Assembly: GCA_910587765.1 (NCBI GenBank) | Contig: CAJUNR010000010.1 | Coordinates: 1-64,000, forward strand | Reading direction: 5' to 3' | DNA: 64,000 bases | From: an uncultured Lachnospiraceae bacterium | GTDB lineage: Bacteria; Bacillota; Clostridia; Lachnospirales; Lachnospiraceae | Shown: positions 59,066 to 64,000 of the stretch, in pieces | How positions within the stretch are numbered: position 1 is the first letter of the stretch | How the letters are laid out: each line of letters opens with the position of its first letter | The notes under the pieces: model-generated | Told to the model about the DNA's origin: nothing | What the model saw: the letters and a program-made list of their open reading frames with translations, nothing else | The model's database searches: none | Program-made: the position numbers and the translations under genes

Positions 59066-60070
59066 TCAAGTTTTGCTTTCTTCCGCCTGGCAAAATCTGC
59101 GCATTCTCCTGCTCAGCCCCTCCGCGTCAAAGATCCCGAAAAATTCCGCCCGCTCATAATCGCCGACCACATCCTTCGCGTACAGGCAGTCCGCCGCCAG
59201 AATCCAGGCCCCCGCCGACCGGGCTTCCAGAAGCGGCAGGCCGATCGTCTCGATATAAGAGGGAAAGACAAGCACCGAAGAGGCGTACAGATCAAACAGC
59301 GCCCTTCTCGGCATGGGCCCCGCGAACATGATCGGAAGTCCCGCCTCCTTCGCCTCCTCCCGGATTCTGCGGATCCCCTCGCTCTCTTCCCCGGTAACCG
59401 TCCAGATCACTTTGTAACTGCCGCACCCGCTCTCTTTCAGAAGCCGGCAGGCCTCCAGAAACGTGCGGTGATTTTTATACGCCGCGTCGTTGGCCGGATA
59501 AAAGAAGACCGGGCATCCTCTGTCCAGACGATACGCTTCCGTCTTCAGCATTTCCACCTTCGGAAATTTCACCTCGATCCGTCCCGCAGGGATCCGGCAC
59601 TGTCTCGCAATCTCCCTGCGCATCCACCCGGTCTGCACGATCACCTTTTTCGCATGGCGGATGGAACGGCGGATCATCCGCCCCAGAATCTGCTGGTAAA
59701 CCCACAGATTCGCCGCCTCCGACCACCGGAACCGGTATTCGGAAAAAGGCAGCGCGTTATGCACATATACGGTCTGTGGCACTCCCGCGTGCGGCAGTTC
59801 TATATTCTGAAGCGAAAGCACCTCGTCCGCCCCATACCGCCTCACCAGGCCGGGCGCCGTAAAATGGTCAAAATACAGGCGGTGAAAGCGGCTTTTCTTG
59901 ATCCACGGAAAATTTACCACCCGGATATGAGGACGTTCCTCCAGCCTGCAGACACTGAGAACAAAAATATATTCATTCTGCGTATCCTGACAGAACTCCT
60001 CGTAAAAGCTGTTCAGTACCGTCAGCGCGCCTCCGCTCTCCGCCGCCACGTCATAGACCAGAATCCTCAT
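59066..60070 (-). CDS. Family 4 glycosyltransferase
   Basis: This 334-residue cytosolic or membrane-associated enzyme shows the GT-B fold with the GT4 donor-site pattern SYIETIGLPLLEARS (two Glu seven residues apart) and, earlier, VQTGWMRREIARQ and FFYPANDAAYKNHRTFLEA. Sequence of the acceptor part (MRILVYDVAAESGGALTVL) is typical of family members that build exopolysaccharide or O-antigen-like glycans. Donor and acceptor are not determined. It lies head to head with the CapK-like ligase gene, and the intervening 493 bases hold a family B repeat, a promoter and a structured leader. Confidence 0.85.
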   Translation of the reverse strand: MRILVYDVAAESGGALTVLNSFYEEFCQDTQNEYIFVLSVCRLEERPHIRVVNFPWIKKSRFHRLYFDHFTAPGLVRRYGADEVLSLQNIELPHAGVPQTVYVHNALPFSEYRFRWSEAANLWVYQQILGRMIRRSIRHAKKVIVQTGWMRREIARQCRIPAGRIEVKFPKVEMLKTEAYRLDRGCPVFFYPANDAAYKNHRTFLEACRLLKESGCGSYKVIWTVTGEESEGIRRIREEAKEAGLPIMFAGPMPRRALFDLYASSVLVFPSYIETIGLPLLEARSAGAWILAADCLYAKDVVGDYERAEFFGIFDAEGLSRRMRRFCQAEESKT

Positions 60071-60145
60071 CGTTTCTCCCTCCGTTTCCTGCCCCTATTG
60101 TAGAACAACCTGCCCGCAGAATCAACGGTTACTTTTCGTATTATT

Positions 60146-60328
60146 GTTCACACCCGCCGGTTTCAGCCTGATGCGGACAGCTTATCCTGAAAGACCCATT
60201 GAAGGGCGCCGGTCCTTAGGCGCGGTTTTTTCGCGCCTTAGTACCGCTGCGTCCCTTCATTAAGCGCAAGCGGGGTCTGGAAGGATGAGCTGCCCGCGTC
60301 GGGCGTCCGGGTGGCATGGATGTGGACA
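60146..60328. repeat. Family B structured repeat, full copy
   Basis: It has the same hairpin plan as the copy at 56667. GGACAGCTTATCCT pairs with AGGATGAGCTGCCC (GU and one mismatch), GACCC with GGGGTC, and the inner arm is AGGCGCG with CGCGCCT, different from the inner arm of the other copies yet still complementary. Left end GTTCACACCCG and right end CGGGCGTCCGGGTGGCATG are partial inverted repeats. Confidence 0.87.
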
Positions 60329-60354
60329 GTAATCTTTTCGTTCCGAACTTCTTC

Positions 60355-60383
60355 TTGACAACCAATTCCATCATTGATAACAT
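60355..60383 (+). promoter_or_regulatory. Promoter of the CapK-like gene
   Basis: TTGACA (60355-60360) and TAACAT (60378-60383) are 17 bases apart, about 180 bases upstream of the start codon. That gives a long leader with three hairpins. Confidence 0.6.
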
Positions 60384-60393
60384 GAGGAACACA

Positions 60394-60514
60394 GGGAAAC
60401 GCTGATAAAAGCGTTTCCCGCACCGGATTTGCGCTGCGGAGCAGTATTTTCCTCTGCAAATCCGTGTGCATCCGTCAAAGACTCTGTGAAAGCGGTGATT
60501 GAATCAGCGCTTTC
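60394..60514 (+). promoter_or_regulatory. Structured leader with three consecutive hairpins
   Basis: Hairpin 1: GGGAAACGCT with AGCGTTTCCC, six-base loop (60394-60419). Hairpin 2: CGGATTTGC with GCAAATCCG (60424-60464). Hairpin 3: GAAAGCG with CGCTTTC, extended by TGATT/AATCA (60488-60514). None has a T-run. It precedes the CapK-like gene by about 50 bases and matches no riboswitch class that I recognise. Confidence 0.6.
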
Positions 60515-60563
60515 ATAGATTTTCGCCTCCAAAACCACACACTTACAAAGGGGATTCCGACTT

Positions 60564-61907
60564 ATGGATGTAATGAAAATATATGACAGGCTGCCTGTAC
60601 CGGCACAGGACCTTGCCTGCTCGCTCAAAGGCGCCCAGATCCGCAGAAACCGTTACGGACGCGCCTTCTCCTATTATCTGCAGCAGTATGAAGAACGCGG
60701 TTCCTGGAGCTATGACCGCCTGTGCGAATACCGGGACCGGCGGCTGCGCAGACTCATGAAGCACTGCTACGACACGGTACCGTACTACCGGAAGATGTTC
60801 GACTCTCTCGGAATCGACTACCGGCAGATCCGGCGGCTGGAGGATCTGCAGCGGCTGCCGGTTCTGGACAAGCAGACCGTGAACGAAAACTATCAGGATT
60901 TCATCACCACCGCCAAACCCCGGTCGAAGATCATCACCTCCCACACTTCGGGAACGACCGGAAGCGGCTTCGTCTTCTGTACCACGCACAACGTTTTAAG
61001 CGAACAGTGGGCCGTGTGGTGGAGATACCGGAAAAAGCTGGGAATCTCCTTCGACACCTGGTGCGCTCTGTTCGGCAGCAAAGGCATCGTGCCGGTGGAG
61101 CGGAAAAAACCGCCCTTCAGCCGCTTCAATCTGCCCTGCAGACAGGAATATTTCAGCAGCTTCCATATGAACGATACCAACATCCGCTGGTATGCGGAGG
61201 AAATCATCCGCAGAAAACACACCTGGATCCATGGCTACCCGTCGGCCGTCAATCTGCTGGCCGATTATATCCTCGCACACGACGATCTGCAGATCCGCGA
61301 CGTCCGCTACGTCACCACCGGAGCGGAAAATCTGCTGCCCGTGCAGCGCGAACGCATCCGACAGGCCTTCGGCGTGGAGCCCCGCAGCCACTATGGGCTG
61401 GCCGAGGGCGTGGCAAACTTCTCGGAGGACCCAGACGGAGCCATGTTCGTGGATGAAGACTTCGCCGCCGTGGAATTTCTCGACATTCCCGGCCAGAAGG
61501 GCAAGGAAATCGTCGGCACCTCCCTGAGCAACTACGTGATGCCGCTGATCCGCTACCGGACCCACGACATCGCGGAGTACCGGGTGACGGACAGAGGCCG
61601 GCAGATCCTCTCGCTCGACGGCAGGCAGGAGGATTACGTGACCCTGCCGGACGGATGCCTTCTCGGTTCCCTCGATCAGATCTTCCGGGATATGCTTCAT
61701 ATCAAGGAGGCGCAGATCCGTCAGAAAGATCTCCGGCACATTGAGCTTCATGTCGTCCAGGGCGATCATTACACGAAAGATGACGAAGAACAACTGCTCC
61801 GGGAGGCGAAACTGTGGCTGATCGGCATGGAAATCCGCATCGTTTACACCGATAAAATTCCCCGCACCCAGAACGGCAAACTCCGTTTTGTCGTTTCCGA
61901 ACTTTAA
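60564..61907 (+). CDS. CapK/PaaK-like adenylate-forming ligase
   Basis: This 447-residue cytosolic protein belongs to the phenylacetate-CoA-ligase-like branch of the ANL superfamily. The ATP loop SHTSGTTGSGF lies at about residues 126-136, the second motif HYGLAEGVANFSED near 277, the Asp/Arg pattern RYRTHDIAEYR near 333, and the terminal Lys in PRTQNGKLRF. Members in polysaccharide loci (CapK) are thought to activate acyl groups for sugar modification. The substrate is not known. AAGGGG ten bases upstream supports the ATG; a second ATG nine bases further is possible. It stands alone on the plus strand with its own promoter and is followed by a family B repeat. Confidence 0.85.
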   Translation: MDVMKIYDRLPVPAQDLACSLKGAQIRRNRYGRAFSYYLQQYEERGSWSYDRLCEYRDRRLRRLMKHCYDTVPYYRKMFDSLGIDYRQIRRLEDLQRLPVLDKQTVNENYQDFITTAKPRSKIITSHTSGTTGSGFVFCTTHNVLSEQWAVWWRYRKKLGISFDTWCALFGSKGIVPVERKKPPFSRFNLPCRQEYFSSFHMNDTNIRWYAEEIIRRKHTWIHGYPSAVNLLADYILAHDDLQIRDVRYVTTGAENLLPVQRERIRQAFGVEPRSHYGLAEGVANFSEDPDGAMFVDEDFAAVEFLDIPGQKGKEIVGTSLSNYVMPLIRYRTHDIAEYRVTDRGRQILSLDGRQEDYVTLPDGCLLGSLDQIFRDMLHIKEAQIRQKDLRHIELHVVQGDHYTKDDEEQLLREAKLWLIGMEIRIVYTDKIPRTQNGKLRFVVSEL

Positions 61908-61931
61908 GGAAACGCTTGATAAAAGGTTACT

Positions 61932-62045
61932 GTTCACATCTACGCCGGTTTCAGCCTGATGCGGGCAGCTCATCCTGAAAGACCCATTGAAGGGCGCCGA
62001 CACCAAGGCACAAAACGTGCCTTAGTGCCCTGCGGGGATTAGAGT
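61932..62045. repeat. Family B structured repeat, truncated copy
   Basis: It has the left half of the element (TTCACATCTACGCCGG, GGGCAGCTCATCC, GACCCATTGAAGGGCG) and the complete inner arm AAGGCAC with GTGCCTT, then GCGGGGATTAGAGTACC. There it fuses to the end of the two-domain oxidoreductase gene, whose stop codon at 62039-62041 lies in the repeat-like sequence. Confidence 0.78.
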
Positions 62046-64000
62046 ACCTTTGCGGCCTTTATGCGTTCCATGGCCCGGATCAGCATCTCCTGCCCGAGGA
62101 ACGCGTCCCTGATCGCCGCATTCTCTTCTCCGTTTTTCAGCGTCCGGAAAATAAACTCATATTCCGCCTGGATCCCCTTGTCCTGCTCCAGCTTTTCCTT
62201 GACGCTCTTCGTGCTTCCGTATTTGCGGAGACGGATGAAATTATCCATCTCGTACACCGCCCCGTTCGACAGCACGCGGAGCTGTTCTTTGGGGTATTTT
62301 TTGGAGCCCATGGAAGAATAGACAATATTGCCGACGGCCCCGGAAGCGAATTTCAGGGAGATCAGCATATTATCCATCATCGGATAGGCCTCGTTTCCGC
62401 CCGCGGTCAGATTCAGATCCGTCAGTTCGCTCCCGTCCAGATACTGTAGCAGGTCCACAAAATGACACGCTTCCCCCAGAATCCGTCCGCCGCCCGCGGC
62501 CTCGTCATGCACCCAGTGTTCTCTGGGGATGAACCCGGCGTTGGCGATGAAATCATAGACGGCCGGGATCCGGTCCGTCTGCAGCTCCTTTTTGATCTGC
62601 CGGATCAGCGGCGCATGCCTGCGGTTCAGTCCGCAGAACAATTCCCCCTGGGAACGTTCGTACGCCTCCCGAATCTCCTGCAGCTCCTCAAGCGTAAGGC
62701 AGAGCGGCTTTTCACAGTACACATGCTTTCCCGCGTTCAGCGCCTCGATCACGAATTTCGCGTGGCTGTTGTGCTGCGTGGAGACCGCGATCAGATCAAT
62801 CTCCGGATCGGCCAGCAGCTTTTTGTAGTTGTTCGTCGTGTACCGAAACGGCGTCGCATCGTTCGCCTGGGCGCCGCCCACGCCCCCGGTGGTGGCCAGC
62901 CCCACGAACTCATATTTTCCGGTTTCCTTCATGACCGGAAGCATGGTGCTGCGCGCGAAATTTCCCGCTCCGATCAGTCCGAGACGGAGCTTTCCTCCGG
63001 ATTCCCTCTTTTTCTTCGGACTGCGGATCGTGTTCCGCCATTTCTCCCGGTTCTCGCTGTATTTTAAAAGAACGCCGATATACCGCTCATGGCGGGGATT
63101 CTCCGTGATCATCTCATACGCCTTTTCCGCGTCTTCAAACGGAATCTCATGGGTGATCAGATCCGAAACGTCCATCCGCTTCTGTGCGAGCAGCCGCACA
63201 AATTCTTCCACATTGCGCCCTTCCGTAAAGCGCACATAGCCGATGGGATAATCGATCCCTTTCTGCTCATACACCTCGTCGTACCGTCCGGGGCCGTAGG
63301 AGCGTGCGATCCGGAAAGAAAGCTCCCGCTCATAGTACGGACGCCGGTCGATGTTCATCCGGGTGACGCCGATCATGCAGATGATTCCCCGGTCTCTGGC
63401 GATGGCCGCCGCCAGATCCATCGGCGCATTGCTGTCCGCCGCGGCCGTGATGATGACTTTGTCCACGCCTCGCCCGCGGGTCAGCGACCTGCTCATATCC
63501 GCCGCGTTGTCGTCGTTGGAATCAATAAATGCTTTCAGCCTCGTCCCCGGCAGCGTCTTGTCCGCCACGTCGTAGCCGATCACATCGCATCCGTAGGCGT
63601 CCAGGATGCGGCTGACAATGTGTCCCACAAGTCCCATGCCGATAACGGCGACGGTCTCTCCCGGAACGACCTCCGCCTGATGAATCCCCTCCAGCGCGAT
63701 TCCGCCCAGCGCGCAGAACGCGGCCTGACGGTAATCGGTCAGCTCCTCCGGCACTCTGGCAATCATCGTCCGGCTGACCCGGTTGATCTCGCAGTGGTAG
63801 GCCGTCCCCACCATCGCTACCAGATCGCCCTTCTGCACCTCCGTCACGCCCGCTCCGCAGGCCAGCACGCGCCCCACGCCGGAATACCCCATCGGCATCG
63901 GCTCCGCCAGTTTGTGAAACGCGCTCTCCATCGTCGTCACGATGCCGTCCGTCGAGAGCTTCTCCAGTACCTTCTTCACCTGATCCGGCCGTTCGATTGC
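62039..64000 (-). CDS. Two-domain oxidoreductase (MDR plus Gfo/Idh/MocA), cut by the window end
   Basis: The visible 653 residues remain open at 64000, so the N-terminus is missing; nothing marks a start inside, and a GTG at 63979 is simply an internal Val. The first part (to ~330) is a zinc-alcohol-dehydrogenase-like MDR domain with the Rossmann motif AVIGMGLVGHIVSR. The second part (from ~345) is a Gfo/Idh/MocA oxidoreductase with LIGAGNFARSTMLP, the CEKPLCL motif and HWVHDEAAGGGRILGEACHF (given as its end). Such fusions are found in surface glycan clusters, where they are thought to oxidise or reduce sugar intermediates. Its stop is contributed by a family B repeat remnant. It converges with the CapK-like gene. 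Confidence 0.87.
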   Translation of the reverse strand, partial: AIERPDQVKKVLEKLSTDGIVTTMESAFHKLAEPMPMGYSGVGRVLACGAGVTEVQKGDLVAMVGTAYHCEINRVSRTMIARVPEELTDYRQAAFCALGGIALEGIHQAEVVPGETVAVIGMGLVGHIVSRILDAYGCDVIGYDVADKTLPGTRLKAFIDSNDDNAADMSRSLTRGRGVDKVIITAAADSNAPMDLAAAIARDRGIICMIGVTRMNIDRRPYYERELSFRIARSYGPGRYDEVYEQKGIDYPIGYVRFTEGRNVEEFVRLLAQKRMDVSDLITHEIPFEDAEKAYEMITENPRHERYIGVLLKYSENREKWRNTIRSPKKKRESGGKLRLGLIGAGNFARSTMLPVMKETGKYEFVGLATTGGVGGAQANDATPFRYTTNNYKKLLADPEIDLIAVSTQHNSHAKFVIEALNAGKHVYCEKPLCLTLEELQEIREAYERSQGELFCGLNRRHAPLIRQIKKELQTDRIPAVYDFIANAGFIPREHWVHDEAAGGGRILGEACHFVDLLQYLDGSELTDLNLTAGGNEAYPMMDNMLISLKFASGAVGNIVYSSMGSKKYPKEQLRVLSNGAVYEMDNFIRLRKYGSTKSVKEKLEQDKGIQAEYEFIFRTLKNGEENAAIRDAFLGQEMLIRAMERIKAAKVL

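Noticed and set aside
60146..60328. Group II intron or self-splicing RNA
   Set aside because: The family B element is under 200 bp, has no reverse transcriptase and no recognisable domain V or splice sites.

Overview
The window looks like chromosomal DNA of a Gram-positive, spore-lineage anaerobe of the Lachnospiraceae (Clostridium cluster XIVa). The evidence is fairly GC-rich DNA with strong AGGAGG ribosome sites and frequent TTG/GTG starts, a sigH-type sigma factor in the Bacillus/Clostridium ispF-cysE-cysS-mrnC-rlmB-sigH order, a T-box in front of thrS, HemZ, and a pair of large proteins resembling the Lachnospiraceae families DUF5716 and DUF5717. I cannot name the genus. Most genes are on the minus strand.

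Layout. 0.1-7.4 kb: a MarR-controlled heterodimeric ABC exporter operon with a HAD phosphatase, then an EamA exporter and hemZ. 7.5-11.2 kb: a CmpB-like membrane protein, purB, purC and a 55-residue gene, with an 88-bp tandem repeat between purC and purB. 11.2-13.9 kb: a polar amino acid ABC importer. 14.0-19.0 kb: a three-gene cassette of unknown function. 19.1-24.1 kb: a CobD/HisC-like aminotransferase, a PrsA-like lipoprotein, a Cof-type phosphatase, a small acidic membrane protein and a MocR regulator. 24.1-33.8 kb: glnS, tRNA-Thr, the conserved sigH-to-ispF cluster (with a CotH-like protein inserted between cysE and cysS) and tRNA-Met. 33.9-38.8 kb: thrS with its T-box, an acyltransferase and a GT-C-like membrane protein.

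38.8-56.7 kb is the most striking region: a 17.8-kb segment bounded by 58-bp direct repeats (57/58 identical) that copy the upstream part of the thrS promoter. It holds one enormous gene (5607 codons) for a secreted protein with about 26 beta-sandwich repeats and a C-terminal caspase-fold peptidase domain (His5221/Cys5290 proposed). Next to it is a small membrane-anchored protein whose extracellular half resembles the domain just before the peptidase in the giant protein. This suggests a protease with a separately encoded propeptide-like partner, possibly an inhibitor.

56.7-64 kb carries surface polysaccharide genes (a UDP-galactopyranose-mutase-like flavoprotein, a family-4 glycosyltransferase, a CapK/PaaK-like ligase and a two-domain oxidoreductase cut by the window end) plus a SEC-C protein. 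They are interspersed with copies of a roughly 180-200-bp repeat that folds into a long hairpin and shows compensatory changes between copies. All promoter, terminator and domain calls were made by eye; no database search or structure calculation was run.
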